A DNA stretch of 36,279 bases from positions 1 through 36,279 of the forward strand of contig NW_003199941.1 in assembly GCF_000006405.1 (NCBI RefSeq), read 5' to 3'. The number at the start of each line of letters is the position of its first letter. The first letter of the stretch is position 1. Of the stretch, positions 1 to 11,727 are shown piece by piece. Position numbers and translations under genes: made by a program. The DNA is from Perkinsus marinus ATCC 50983. Its lineage: Eukaryota > Perkinsozoa > Perkinsida > Perkinsidae. The notes under the pieces are model-generated. The model did no database searches. It had not been told where the DNA came from and saw only the letters and a program-made list of their open reading frames with translations.

Positions 1-629
1 TGCTGTAAACCTAGAGGAGACATACCCAACATTCAAGCTAATTTTGAAGAGCCTCACCAAGCCCCCGCCACCACCGTTCCGTTCACTCTTGATCCCATGC
101 TTGCCATCCCTAGGCGTGGCAACGACAGGGCCATGCGCTTGTAGGCGAGGAGGAAGATCAGCTGGTCTACAATAACACTCAATTTCGCACGGCCGTTGCC
201 GCCCCCAGTTCCACCTGTTAGGCTCACGATTCTCAGTAGACTCAGGTGCCTCGGTACGAGGCCTATATATGCGGGCAATTGGTTTCAATGCTTTTGGGTC
301 GACCTCGGATACCTACAGCCAAACAGACCTCACTGAGGGCTCGGCATGGACCGTCGAAATATTAGTACCTTCATGTTGAGAACACTCTTGGGTAAATTTG
401 ATATTATACCCTCGTACTGCTGCTCGATTAGCGTCAGGTAACGCTCGAGGACCTAGCCGTCTTCGAGACACCGACTACCCTCCCTCAGCACTACCATGTC
501 CGCCCTACGCCTGTCTTCCTCCGCATTCTCGAGCATCAACATTTTACATTTCTCGGCCCACTCATCAGACTGTCGAGGTGATCCTGCGACAACCTGCTGC
601 TGCTGCTGCTTACTAGACGACGACGCCAT
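1..629 (-). CDS. Unknown coiled-coil protein, 5' part, runs off the left edge
   Basis: I do not recognise this protein. Translation starts at the ATG at 629 and begins MASSSSK followed by five Gln. Exons read 629-495, 452-410, 368-352, 312-215, 166-58 and 10-1. The introns (453-494, 369-409, 313-351, 167-214, 11-57) are 39-48 bp, all GT-AG, and phase is kept across each. The first exon encodes a charged, probably helical stretch (around EWAEKCKMLMLENAEEDRRR) that continues as LERYLTLIEQQYE, so a coiled coil is likely. After it comes a Pro/Arg-rich, probably disordered part with a Gly run (NGGGG). The reading frame is still open at base 1. The 629 start and the small exon 368-352 are the least certain points. 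Confidence 0.6.
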
Positions 630-1020
630 AGCAACAAGGCTGACCCCGTCGACGACCCCTATGCCTTCCGCCTACCACCCCACGCCTTTGACCATCATCA
701 ACACAACAACTAGTCCGAGTAGCAGCAAGTAATACTCATAAGCTGAGCTGCAAATAAACCATCAGTAGCAGCCACGCTCCCCAACTCCGTAGCATATCGC
801 CTCTACCATGGCAATCACTGATCAGGATTACCAAAGAAAATCCAATGGGGGATCAGATCCGGACAAGGGCAGCATACGTCCCGACAGATGATGACAAAAT
901 TGCGACCAGCATTAGTGACAAAAAGGGCAGGCTTGTGTGACCGGACTTGACCAAGCGACTGTAATAACATTCCAAAATAATGAGTCATTTCATACGGCAA
1001 GGAGGCCCTCGCCACAACGC
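630..1020. other. Intergenic, 391 bp
   Basis: This lies between the start of the left-edge gene (629, minus) and the stop of the oxidoreductase gene (1021, minus). It should hold the 3' UTR of the latter and the promoter of the former. I see no gene, tRNA or clear repeat. Confidence 0.6.
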
Positions 1021-4000
1021 CTAATAAGCCTCCGTAGAGTATCTCTTCTTAGCCTTTATATCCTCCTCAAACCACTTCTCCACTTCCTCCTCGCTCATCT
1101 TACCAACATCACCTACAGCCTTCTTCACCGCAGCCTCCACATCGGGCACAGCTATGGATGGTCCACAGAAATAGAAGTAGCCGCCTAGTTCCTGAATGTA
1201 CTTATACAACAGCTCGGGGTTCTCAGCCATCTTATGCTGGACGAATATCATATACTCCTGGTCGTGAGAGAAGGCGTTGATAACCTTGGTGAGGACCCCA
1301 GCTTCCATGAACGCCTTCCACTCATCCCTATATAGGAACTCCTCCTTCTCATGACGACATCCATAGAACACTATCATAGGACCTGTATCCATTCCGAGCA
1401 CCTTACGCTTGTACATACGGTCCTGGACGAAGGCACGCATAGGGGCAATACCAGTCCCCAAGGCCGACATGACCATAGGGGTACGCTCATCCTCGGGGAA
1501 GACGAATGTGCCGCTGGCAACAGAGACACACACCTCAGTGTCCTTGCCAAAGCCCAAATACTTAGTACTAGTACCAGTAATCAGCCTACCATCAGAGTTG
1601 GTCCACCTGTTGATGACAACAGTGAGCTCGACAATACCAGGCGAGTAGAAGGAGCTGTTAGCTATCGAATAGAGCCGAGGCTTGAGCAGAGGGATTATCT
1701 CCAAGAAGTTGACCAGAGTCATCAAATTAGCGGTCTTAGGGAACATCCTGAGGACCTCCGCATAGGAGACGCTTTTTGCGAGTAACTCCTTGAACTTGTC
1801 ATCATCATCGGCAATATCAACGAGCTTCCGACGCTCCTTACTAGAGGCAATCCTAGCAAGCTGCTTATAGAAGCTGCGACTGGGCTTGCCAAAGATGTCC
1901 AGTAGCTCTACGAAGATCTGCCTCACGGGCACACGAGCCGTGAAGGCCGAGCGCAACCGGGCAGGTACATCCTCTGAGAGGCATTTCACAGAGACAACAT
2001 CATTAGGGTCGTGATGAGTGAGTACTTCCTCGAAAAGTTTGTCAACGTCTTCCGTGAGGTTTTGTGGATATAGAGCAATAGCATCACCAAGCCTGAAGGG
2101 TAGGTCCACAGCGCTAGTGTCCAATACAATGTGACGGATATCACGCTCGTACTCCACTGGCGTCATACGACGGTTCTCCATAACTGGTACAGCATGAGAA
2201 CCTGGAGGCACTATACGCTGATAAGGCAACTCCTTCTCAACCATAGTAACAGGGAGACTAGTGACCTCGAACAAGGCCTCATACTCCTCCTCATCCTCCG
2301 GCTTGGCACCAACTTCATCACAAACCCTCGGCAACCACTGATCGAAGGCTGTAGCCCAGCCGTCCTCATCTCGATCATCTCCCTTAGCAATGTCGAGCAC
2401 TCGAGTGAAGCCGAGCTCTACCATACGCCTATCGATCTTCACAGCAGCTTCACAGAACTGCTCATAAGAACTATCCCCCATGCCAAACATACAGAAGCGA
2501 CCAGCCAGTCTTCTACCCCCATGCTGGCAAGCAGCCATTTGTTCCCATAGAGCTTCGGCAGCAGTCGGCATATCACCATCACCACATGTAGATGTCAAAA
2601 GCACAATGAGGTCCTCAGTGGCTTCCTCCAGCATAAGCTCGTCCATACCAGTACAGAAGTTAACATGAACACCTCGGCGCTTGAGTATGCCAGAGAGGCG
2701 CTTCGCGAGCTGCTCAGTCGTACCAGTGTCCGAGCCGTAATAGATCCTGACGCCTGCCGATAGACCCGAGGCTAACACATCAGCTGATTGACTCTTCTCA
2801 ATGGCAGCGTCCTTCAACCTCTTATGACGTTCCTCGATGTAGCGCTTCAGCTCCGACTGCAGATCAGCCGCATGGTGTGGCATTCGTCGGACCAACTGCT
2901 CGTATCGATTCTGGTTCTTTAGGAAGTTCGCCAACACATCGGGCTTGATGCTCTTACAGTCAAGCTGGAATGGATTCTTACCCACTTTGGCGAGCTCAGG
3001 GTCATAACGATACAGGGGATAGTAACCCGACTCGACTGCCGCCTTCTGATCCTCTGACATCCTAGTGAGACCAGTCTTAGTCCTGTGCTCGATGCAGGGT
3101 GCATAGCACATGACGAGGGAAGGTCCAACGTGCTTCTCAGCCTCATGGAAGGCCCGTACCGTCTGAGAGTAGTTGGCCCCCATAGAGCAGGAAGCGACAT
3201 AGACGTTGGGGTATGTCATGGCCAGCTGCCCGAGATCCTTCTTTTGAAGGGCTCGGCCGTTCTGCATGAACTTAGCCACAGCCCCCATAGGAGTGGCCTT
3301 AGAGCCCTGACCGCCTGTGTTGGAGTACACCTCGGTATCCAACACGACTATATTAACATTCTCACCAAGTGCCAGCACATGATCTATACCGCCGAAGCCA
3401 ATATCATTAGCCCAGCCATCACCACCAAGCATCCACATAGAGGTCTTCACAAATAGATCAGATAACCTCATACACTCCTCAAGACAGGCCGGCAGAGGCT
3501 CCATGTCGTTCATGATCTCAACGGCTCGTTCACCGTACTTAGAAGAGGCCTCAGGATGGTCTGCATTATCAAGCCACTGCTGCAGCATCAGCCTGAGCTC
3601 ACCAGTGGCTATAGACTCTTGCTCCAATGCCTCCTGCACACGTAAGCGTAGCTGTTGGCGCCTATGATCCATAGTCACAGCCATGCCCATACCATACTCC
3701 GCATTATCCTCGAACAGGGAGTTACCCCAGGCCGGCCCCTTGCCCGTCTTCTTGTCTACAGTGTAGGGGATCCATCCAGCCGTGCCACCCCAAATAGAGC
3801 TGCACCCTGTAGCGTTGGCTATGACCATACGCTTGCCGAACATCTGGGTCAAGAGCTTGGCGTAAGGCGTCTCACCACAGCCCTCGCAAGCCCCTGAGAA
3901 CTCCAATAGAGGCTGTTGGAACTGAGAACCCTTCAAAGTATGGGAGTCGAAACGATCCCCCCTAGACTCCAAAGTCATAGCATAATCCCAGTTGTTCTTA

Positions 4001-6749
4001 TGACCCTCAGCCAAGGCATCGGGGAGAGGCTTCATCATTAAGGCGTTATCAGGGCATGCATTGACACACACCTCACAGCCAGTGCAGTCCAAAGGCGATG
4101 CTTGGATCCTAAAGGCCAGACCAGAGACCTGATTGCCACCAGTAGCTGGCTTGGTCAGGAAGGTATGAGGAGTAGTGGCATTGGCGAGCTCTTGAGGAGA
4201 GGCTAGGAATGGTCGGATAACACCATGAGGGCATATCGCCGAGCACTTGTTGCACTGAGTGCACTTGTCCATGTCCACAACAGGGATAGCTTGGGCCACC
4301 CCACGCTTACCCCACTGCGTCATCCCTAGTGGGACCGTACCACCAGGCTGAAAGGCAGACACCGCCAAGGAGTCGCCAAGGCGTGTATGGATCTTATCCA
4401 ATACGTCACGGACAAAAGACGGCTCTTCACCATTCCGAGGCTTGATGTGGTCCGACCGCTCGCACTGCATCCACTTGGTCACCGGGACATCGATCTTGTG
4501 GAGATTGTCAATAGCATAGCCCACAGCCAAGATGTTCTTGCGCACTACATCAGCACCCTTATTCTTGTAAGTCTTCTCAATCGCCGCCTCGAACAACGGT
4601 AGCGCTTGCTCATAAGGCAGAACTCCAGAGAGACGGAAGAACACAGCTTGCATGATGTTGTTGATAAGCCTACCCATGCCCGACTCTTTAGCCACCAACG
4701 ATGCGTTGATGACATACAGCTCCAAACGCTTCTCGGCTATCATCAACTTGAACTTCGAAGGGAGCTCTTCCTCGAGCTCATCCACAGTGATCCATGGGGC
4801 ATTCAACACCACGATACTCCCAGGCTTACTAGCGCCTAGGATAAGAGAGGCATCGAACGCTCTCACGTACTCCTTCTTGTGCACAGCTACATATTCGCAC
4901 CCACTCGCTATCTCATAGGGCGAGTCAATAGGCTCGGGACCAAACCGCAGGTGTGACACGGTGACACCGCCGGCCTTTAGAGCATCGTAGGCGAAGAAGC
5001 CCTGAGCATAGAGCTCAGTGTTGTCGGCAATAATCTTGATAGCATTCTTGTTAGCGCCAACCGTGCCATCAGAGCCGAAGCCCCAGAACATGCACTGAGT
5101 GGTAGCAGGATTGGACACGTCGATCTCCTCCGGGACAGGCAGAGATATGTTGTTGACATCATCATCAATACCAACAGTGAACGGCGACTTGGGCACCCGA
5201 GCATCAACGAGATTCCTCACGGCAGCGTAAACCTGGCCTGGGGTGAAATTCTTAGAGGCCAACCCGAAACGACCACCAATGACCTGAACCAAGCGTTAGT
5301 ACCAATCGAAAATGACTGAGAATCAAGGCTGCTCACCAAAATATCCGGCCGCGTGGACTTCTGAATACTGGCGCAGACATCAACATAGAGCGGCTCTCCT
5401 ATGGCGCCTGCTTCCTTGCAGTGGTCCAATACACAAATGCGCTGCACTGTGGCTGGCAGGGCGTTCAAAAAGTGCGGAATAGACCATGGCCTCAAGAGCC
5501 TCACACGAACCAGGCCGAGCTTATAACGAGGCTGTTTTCTTTCCAAATAATCAATCGTCTCGGCCACAGTAGACGAGCCAGCTCCCATAACCACAAAGAC
5601 ATGCGTCGCATTAGGATCGCCTTGGTAGTCAAATAGGTGGTACTCTCTACCAGTCAACGCTTTGATCATATCAAGGGCGCTACACATGTGCTCCGGCACT
5701 GCTTCATAATAGGGATTGGCAGCTTCAACATTCTGGAAGTAGATATCGGCCGACTGGGCAGTGCCCCTTAGAGTTGGATGATTCGGGTTAAGGGCCCGTG
5801 AACGATGTCTGTCAATCTCCTTGGACATAACGTGGACGATCAGCTTCATCTGCTCATCAGTAAGACCGTTTATCTTCTGGATCTCGTGGGACGTTCTAAA
5901 GCCGTCGAAAAAGTGGATGAATGGTACCGAGGACTTCAACGTAGCTATGTGAGCAGCTAGAGCCATGTCCATACATTCCTGGACATTACTGGCACATAGA
6001 AGGGCCCAACCAGTTTGACGTACAGCCATTATGTCAGAATGGTCCCCGAAGATCGATAGTGCCTGGCCAGCCAGAGTTCTTGCCGGCACATGGAAGACGC
6101 AGGGGATGAGTTCACCAGCAATCTTATAGAGGTTGGGGATCATCAACAAAAGCCCTTGAGATGCTGTGAAGGTAGAGGACATACCACCCACAGCGAGGGC
6201 TCCATGGACAGCCCCCGCAGCTCCGCCTTCACTCTGCATCTGCCTAACCACAGTAGACTGACCAAAAGCATTCCTGACGCCACTAGCAGACCACTGGTCA
6301 CAATTCTCACCAAGAGGGGTTGAGGGCGTGATGGGGTAGATGAAGACAGAGTCGGAGAGATTATAGGCCACAAATGACGCCGCAGTGGCACCATCGTAAG
6401 GCTTCATGCATGTGTCACGGGCTCCTTCCAGTCTGGCCAAGACCATTGGATCTTCCTGTGAGGCTCGAGGGACCGGAGGGCCCAGCTTCCCACCAGACGA
6501 CTTTGGTTTTCTATTTGTCAAAGCATAGGTAACCACTCCAGCCGCTGCCAATGCAGCAGCGCCACCAGCGATAGTCAGAGGAGTGATATTAAAAACTCCA
6601 AGTTCCTCAGACTCCTTGTTGGGCATCGGTGAGCGACACTGAACTGAAGAATATGAACGAATCCTACTGCGGCGAGCAGTGTTCTGAAGCCTGAGAAATC
6701 GTTCTGAAATGTAAAAAATCCAGAGACTAGAGTGATAGCAGAGACGCAT
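1021..6749 (-). CDS. PNO: Pyruvate:NADP+ oxidoreductase (PFOR fused to a cytochrome P450 reductase-like module)
   Basis: Oxidatively decarboxylates pyruvate to acetyl-CoA and passes the electrons to NADP+. Exons 6749-5337 and 5283-1021 are joined across a 53-bp intron (5284-5336) with GT-AG ends and a TACTAAC branch site, giving 1891 aa; known PNOs are about 1800-1930 aa. Domains in order: PFOR N-terminal domain (YPITPSTPLGENCD); the domain II/III junction at the intron (VIGGRFGL); two 4Fe-4S motifs near residues 809 (CTQCNKCSAICP) and 869 (CTGCEVCVNACP); TPP site near 1090 (GDGWANDIGFGG); flavodoxin domain from about 1314 (YYGSDTGTTEQ); FAD motif RLYSIANSS near 1672; NADPH motif ALGTGIAPMRAF near 1742. 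The N-terminus is Arg/Ser-rich like a mitochondrial presequence and is followed by a hydrophobic segment (about 55-77), so the enzyme may be membrane-anchored. Met42 is an alternative start. Mitochondrial location is an inference. Confidence 0.97.
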
Positions 6750-6989
6750 AGTCGGACGTATGCCTATTTCGAAGATATTGCTTTAAAGAAATCGGCAGAG
6801 CACGCGTCACGGACCAAAGTTCTCTGTGTGCTAGATCAATTTGATAAAGCGCGCGCCCAAAATTAGTAGGCTGGGCTCGTAACACCATAATTGAGCGCAA
6901 TCATGACCGAGCGCAACACAACTGAACGCAAAGAGTTATCTAAAAACTACAAGTGAGCGCGCGCTCACATCGTTAGACGGTACTACCGT

Positions 6990-7018
6990 CACTACCGTAC
7001 AATACCGTCACGGTAGTG
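6990..7018. repeat. Inverted repeat (9-bp stem, 11-nt loop)
   Basis: CACTACCGT at 6990-6998 pairs perfectly with ACGGTAGTG at 7010-7018. Related ACCGTC words lie at 6985-6990 and 7004-7009. Function is unknown; it lies about 240 bp upstream of the PNO start. Confidence 0.6.
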
Positions 7019-7021
7019 TAG

Positions 7022-7038
7022 GGGGGTTATTAACCCCC
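7022..7038. repeat. Perfect 17-bp palindrome with a one-base centre
   Basis: GGGGGTTA at 7022-7029 and TAACCCCC at 7031-7038 flank a single T. It directly follows the 6990-7018 inverted repeat. It could be a regulator site or part of a terminator for the gene at 7367; neither can be shown from the sequence. Confidence 0.5.
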
Positions 7039-7366
7039 TCTATTTTCCTAAGAAAACGTTTGACTCCGGAGTAAACATTTTCTTCCCATCTAATCCTGGA
7101 ACGTTAGAACGCAACATATTAACAATATAACATATTAGCATACGGGCTTTAGCACCTCTACCAGCGGCGTGACAACCAGGTCATCGGAGTAGGATACGGG
7201 ATGGAAAAGGGGTTCGCAGACGCATCGATATGACCAACAAGAGGAACAGAAATTACGGCTCCCCGGAGGGAAACTCGCCAAAGAGCTCTCATCAATTCTC
7301 ATCGAAATAATGGCTCTTTTCCCACCAAGTAAGTCTACTGCCAACACAACACCATGTTGAGCAAGA

Positions 7367-8883
7367 TCACATGAGAACACAGCAACGCTTATGGGCAACA
7401 GCCTCAGGAGAAGCTGGCCTTGAAGCCGCTTCTTCACGCACTTTTTTACGAACCCCCTGGACAACATCCTTCTCTCGAGGGATGCGAACAATCTCCTCAG
7501 CTGCTGTTGTTGCTTCTGGTCGCTTCTCTCTCTTCTTTCGAGGAGGCACAGCACGAGAGCGGTATTCGAAGGGAACCTCAGCATCTGAGTACTCGACAGG
7601 TGGCAATGCTACTTCCAAGTGGATATCCGATAGGGAGGCATCCGACATCACACTGGCCTCTAGGGGACTTCCACTATAATGACTGGAGCACATCGACACT
7701 GCGTCATGTTCAGTCATCGTATCATGATGCTCACTAGAGACGTCGGAGTAATAACTGCTCTCTTCTAAGTCCGATGAACCATCGTAGACATCCAATACGG
7801 GTGCCTCGCGCTCACTCGAATAGCCACTCGAAGCATCATACTCGCCACACCCAAGGGCCACAGCTGGACCCTCTGATTCCGTGACGAAGCTGGTCGCTAC
7901 ACTGTCATCGACAGCTCGCTGGTCCCGACCTGCAGACCGACGATCGGCTACGGCAGAACCTTGCGGAGGTAGCTGTCGGTTGAGGGTTCCACCACTGCTG
8001 CTTCTCCGGGCTAGCTCATTGGCGCTGCCTATTGAGTCTGGGAGGGAACTCAGGAGGCTCGCCCGAGGGGATCCGTCCCCCAAGGGATCCTCCTCATCCC
8101 ACAGAGCTAGAGTTGGATAAACCTTATCGAGAGTGTCGTCATACTCACTAACATCGCCCTGGGCAGCTGATGACGCAGCCAGTGATCGCGGTGTTCCCTC
8201 CCAGGACGTATCACCGGGCCACAACTCCGGCGGTAAGCCCCTCCTTTCCTCTTTTTCTTTCTCCCACATCCTCGCGGCCTGAGATCAACCCAATACCAAA
8301 AGATACGCAACTACCCACCGTGGCTCTCATCCCGAAAAGATCTCACCATTGCCCTGCAATCCTGTTTGCGCATCGCCTCGACCACAGCCTCCACTTCCCA
8401 TTCCTTCGCCTCGACGACAGAGGTACGCCGCGTCAACTTCGTCGTGCTTGCATCTAGGTCGTCAGCCGAGTACGACAGCAAGTCACCATTGACGCCCTCA
8501 GCAGCAGGGATCGACTCTACAGAATATTCAAGCCGCACTCTGCTCGCCTTCCGTCTTGACTCCCCATTGGGACCAGTGGAGTACCTGCCCTCGCGGGGCA
8601 TCCCAGCAGCCGAGAGGGTTTCCCTAGACTCCCTCAATGAAGCCCTGCCGACTCTGGTATCGACCGAACCATCACCACCCTCCGCCTCAGATGCCACACG
8701 ACGGCTCCCGACATCATAAGAAGACCCTCCAAGGCTATTCCGAGATCGCCCCCCTAGACTCGCTCGAGTCGCGCTGGATCTCTGAATGTCGAAGCTCTGG
8801 CGAGCCTGTACGACTTCGGCCCAGCTCATTCGAGCCACTGCTTCGCGGTCCAAAGCCCTGGGCAAAGCAAAGTCAAGGCTCAT
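7367..8883 (-). CDS. Ser/Glu-rich protein with C-terminal CaaX prenylation box
   Basis: Family not recognised. Exons 8883-8315 and 8270-7367 are joined across a 44-bp intron (8271-8314; the acceptor is CGCGAG, and a second AG 8 bp upstream would break frame), giving 490 aa. The protein ends HKRCCVLM, a classic CaaX box (C-V-L-M). A terminal Met normally directs farnesylation, and the extra Cys just before could be palmitoylated. Basic patches sit upstream (PPRKKREKRPE, GVRKKVRE), as in membrane-docked small GTPases, but there is no GTPase motif. Most of the rest is low-complexity Ser/Asp/Glu/Arg with many possible phosphorylation sites and no predicted membrane segment. I infer a peripheral, lipid-anchored protein, perhaps a scaffold. 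The start is MSLDFALPR at 8883. Confidence 0.82.
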
Positions 8884-9012
8884 GGAAAAGTCATCACGAA
8901 TAGAAAACGCTCCGCTGTAATCGCTAGCCCCTCATGATGTAGAAACGCAACGATCCATCCAATATGAAAAATGAAACAATCACAACAACTTCGTCGTGCA
9001 GACAGGGCGATA

Positions 9013-10916
9013 TCAAGTCTTGGCAGCTGAAGGCTCCTCCCCAGCGGCCTCGACAAGGGCCTGCATTATCGCCTCCAGGCTTGCAGGCTCGCCTTCGTCG
9101 TCCGATCTCCTGAGCCAGGGATACGAAATAGGAAGCCCAGAAAAAAGTAGGAAACAAGAACTGTATGAACCGCACTAAGCTGGAGGGCGAGTCTATCCCT
9201 ATACTACTGGGAGTCTTCGCCTTCCCTCGTGCGGAAGTATATTATATCCGAAAATTCTTGGACGCATTCCAGTTGATTAAATTGCAACAAGTACACATTC
9301 GCCTCCGAGTTCACCAGGACGTTATTCTCGATGGCCTGAACACAGACGCCGGTTCGAATCCCGGGAGGAACAACCCCCTTTCTCCCATACCTTATTCACT
9401 AAGGGTATCGTCTTGGCTAAGGCAATGGTCGTATTGGTGCCATCCACCAAGGACATCCCCTCACAAAGATACTCCGTTACCCTCTCACACGCCCGGTCTG
9501 AGCAATAGAGCTTATCCGATTGACGAGCAAAGTGGTGCCAAGCCTTCCAGTACTCATGCTCTCCTTCAACAAGGCTTCATAGTGAGGAGAATCCACCAAG
9601 TCCATCGTCTCCGCCACTAAAACCTGTCCGCCGATTTCGGCCTCCTCCATTGGCGGCACTACCAACGCTGACTTGGGCGTCTCACTGCCAGTCTTGAAAC
9701 TGACAACGACAACCTCGCCACCTCCCCATTGGCCCTCCGTCAATACAGCCCTTGCAATGCCGCTTCCACCACTGTCCGCAAGGTGGAGGCAATACCCGAG
9801 GCCGTCTCTCTACTGGTCGGAGATGGCAGCCTCAACCCACAGGCCTCCCTAGCGGCGTGGTCCACGAGACACAGTACCTACCATAGAAGAGTCTTGTCAA
9901 CGCTATGAGCAACCCCACAATACCAACGGCGAGGTCAGGTGGTCGCCGATTGCCCTGAGGTAAGCCGCCAGCTCAGCGTTCATTTCAGAGGAGGTTCGCT
10001 CAGCATCTGAGATTCTGTACACTCCTTCATCATGGCAATCCAAGTACGTGGGTCTCCTCCAGTACTCCCCTCCGACTGCTTCTTAGGCTTCCTCCATTCA
10101 CCACAACGATACTGTCGAGCTGTACCCGCTGACAGTGCCACCCGTTGTGTTAGTAGTATCAAGTGCAGGGTTATCAATGACGTGACCAAGCGGCTGAAAC
10201 CTACCAATAGCGACGAACGTTTATGATCAGAAAAGTACAGTCTAGAGGGCATCCCGACTAGTACAAAGCTTCTGCAGCTCAGTGAACAGCCTTTGCTTTT
10301 CCTCTGCCATTCCAGGCCCCTTCAGTGCTTTCAATTTGCGTGGTATGTTCCTGTCTATATCCTCCTCATACGCCTGCTGTAGCCACACCCTCAGCCGATC
10401 TATGCTGTCACCAGTCAAAATGAGGTTATCTGCCACCACGACCAGGGATGGACAACTCCATGCAGCCATTACTATACCCGACTGATTGACAGGACTTCAG
10501 AATAGTACTTGCCATGGCCATGACCCTCGCATGGTGTTCCCTCTGACGTTTGCTGATCTTGGGTTCTCCCGGCTTCCCCTCGCCACCCTCCTCCATGATC
10601 CGATTGGCCTCCGACACTATACTCTGCAGCTCGCGAAACTGACCACACCATGTTGAACTTAGGCCTAGGTAATACCCCTGAATCCTATTACTTGCTGATA
10701 ATACGGCCTGAGCCAATATACTGCCACCGCCCCTACAGCGACACCACCGATAATCCACCGCTTGTTCCGCCTCGACCAGTCCCAGGCCTTCCTGGGCATC
10801 CCCCTAACACTGTCCCAGTATGCACTCAACTGTGTAGTGTAGGCGGCCAGCCCACTAACAGGAGGGGATGTTGAAAGTTGATCGGGCGCGGCTACGGGGG
10901 ATAGTTGAGATGCCAT
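9013..10916 (-). CDS. PEX3: Peroxin-3 (peroxisomal membrane biogenesis factor)
   Basis: PEX3 anchors in ER/peroxisome membranes and recruits PEX19 with its membrane-protein cargo. Ten exons: 10916-10692, 10638-10478, 10404-10259, 10200-10048, 10006-9924, 9877-9747, 9699-9554, 9497-9391, 9335-9208 and 9109-9013. They keep frame to a TGA and give 458 aa. Residues 54-69 (IIGGVAVGAVAVYWL) form the single N-terminal membrane anchor, followed by basic helices. SRLVTSLITLHLILL matches the conserved PEX3 core, and ALAKTIPLVNK matches the C-terminal signature (PLAKIIPIVN in human). An acidic Ala/Glu-rich tail follows. Introns are 41-98 bp. The donor of the intron ending at 10007 could instead be at 10067, and the intron 10405-10477 has an alternative reading. 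Identification rests on motif order, since PEX3 is poorly conserved. Confidence 0.8.
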
Positions 10917-11106
10917 AGTCTGCGAACCCCTGCAAGGCTCCTCGCCCGTTTACATATAGGCCCACCCGTAATTTCAACGACCTCTTGAGCTGACCTTGGT
11001 TGGCCAAGCGTCGCCAGACATAGCCAGTGCTATTCCCTAGACTGATACTTCGTGCTGACCCTCAGAGAACACAACACTTGGAATTTATAACTTTTGGGAC
11101 ATCATA
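10917..11106. other. Intergenic, 190 bp
   Basis: Spacer between the PEX3 start and the MIF stop, both on the minus strand. I see nothing specific in it. Confidence 0.5.
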
Positions 11107-11555
11107 TCAACATAGGTTCACACGAAAGGTTTTCCCATTCATCGCATACTCAGCGGGATCCAGATTGTGGAACCTCACCACGGCCTGAGGGAACGAAAAG
11201 GCGCAAAGCCGCAGAAGATACTCGCCTTACCTGCGCAGCCTCCACTCCAAACTCTGTGTGTAGGGTCTCATATATGGCATCGCACATCTTGCCTTTCAAT
11301 CCTCCACCGATTGAGTAGATCTCCACTGAGACGCCATCAGCCACGTGTCCGCCAACAACAAAGCCAGCAGCAGAGACGACTTGGACCTGTACACTTTCAT
11401 CATGTGCATCATTCTGGCCTTGAACCGCAACTCACAGTGATGAAATTCTTCGGCTTGCCGAGAGCATTCGCTACGACGTCAGTAAACACAATAGCAGCCT
11501 TGTTCGGATCAGCCAGAATGGATTGGACGTTGGTGGTGACGGCTACGAAAGGCAT
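11107..11555 (-). CDS. MIF: Macrophage migration inhibitory factor (MIF/D-dopachrome tautomerase family)
   Basis: Small trimeric tautomerase-fold protein. In animals it is a cytokine, and several parasitic protists secrete homologues. Exons 11555-11436, 11386-11231 and 11184-11107, with introns of 49 and 46 bp, give 117 aa (the family is usually 114-118). The second residue is Pro (MPFVAVTTN), the catalytic base once Met is removed. Other family marks are LGKPKNFITV (LGKPPQYIAV-type), a YSIGGGLKGK loop (HSIGKIG in human) and NGKTF near the end (human ends NNSTFA). The CxxC redox motif of mammalian MIF is absent. No signal peptide is seen, as is normal for MIF. Tautomerase activity is likely; a host-directed role is only an inference. 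Confidence 0.93.
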
Positions 11556-11727
11556 GAACACACGCTAGTAGCAGTAAACTGTCCACGACGAACACATTTC
11601 CCCTATATGTCCGGAAGCTATCGACTAACGACTGAGAACGATATCAGATCACTTGGAATGCAACAACAATCAGCCGTCACCCGACTGGTATGGTCCTAGG
11701 ACCTAACCTTGAGCCCTTTTCACGCCC

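Larger units (their letters stand above)
6750..7366. other. Intergenic, 617 bp, upstream of PNO
   Basis: This is the presumed PNO promoter together with the 3' region of the CaaX gene. It holds repeated GAGCGCAA-like words (about 6890-6935), two compact inverted repeats listed separately, and AT-rich DNA near 7100. I see no supported gene. Confidence 0.55.

Noticed and set aside
590-611. CTG/CAG repeat as an unstable microsatellite
   Set aside because: Only about five units, which encode the Gln run in the first exon of the left-edge gene; too short to be notable.
1351-3897. Open frames of up to 144 codons on the plus strand across PNO
   Set aside because: They lie opposite a fully conserved enzyme and show no protein-like composition or homology; antisense shadows.
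9336-9390. tRNA gene suggested by GGTTCGAATCC near 9350 (plus strand)
   Set aside because: There is only a B-box-like word. No A box or acceptor stem fits, and the segment is exactly a 55-bp PEX3 intron between two in-frame conserved exons.
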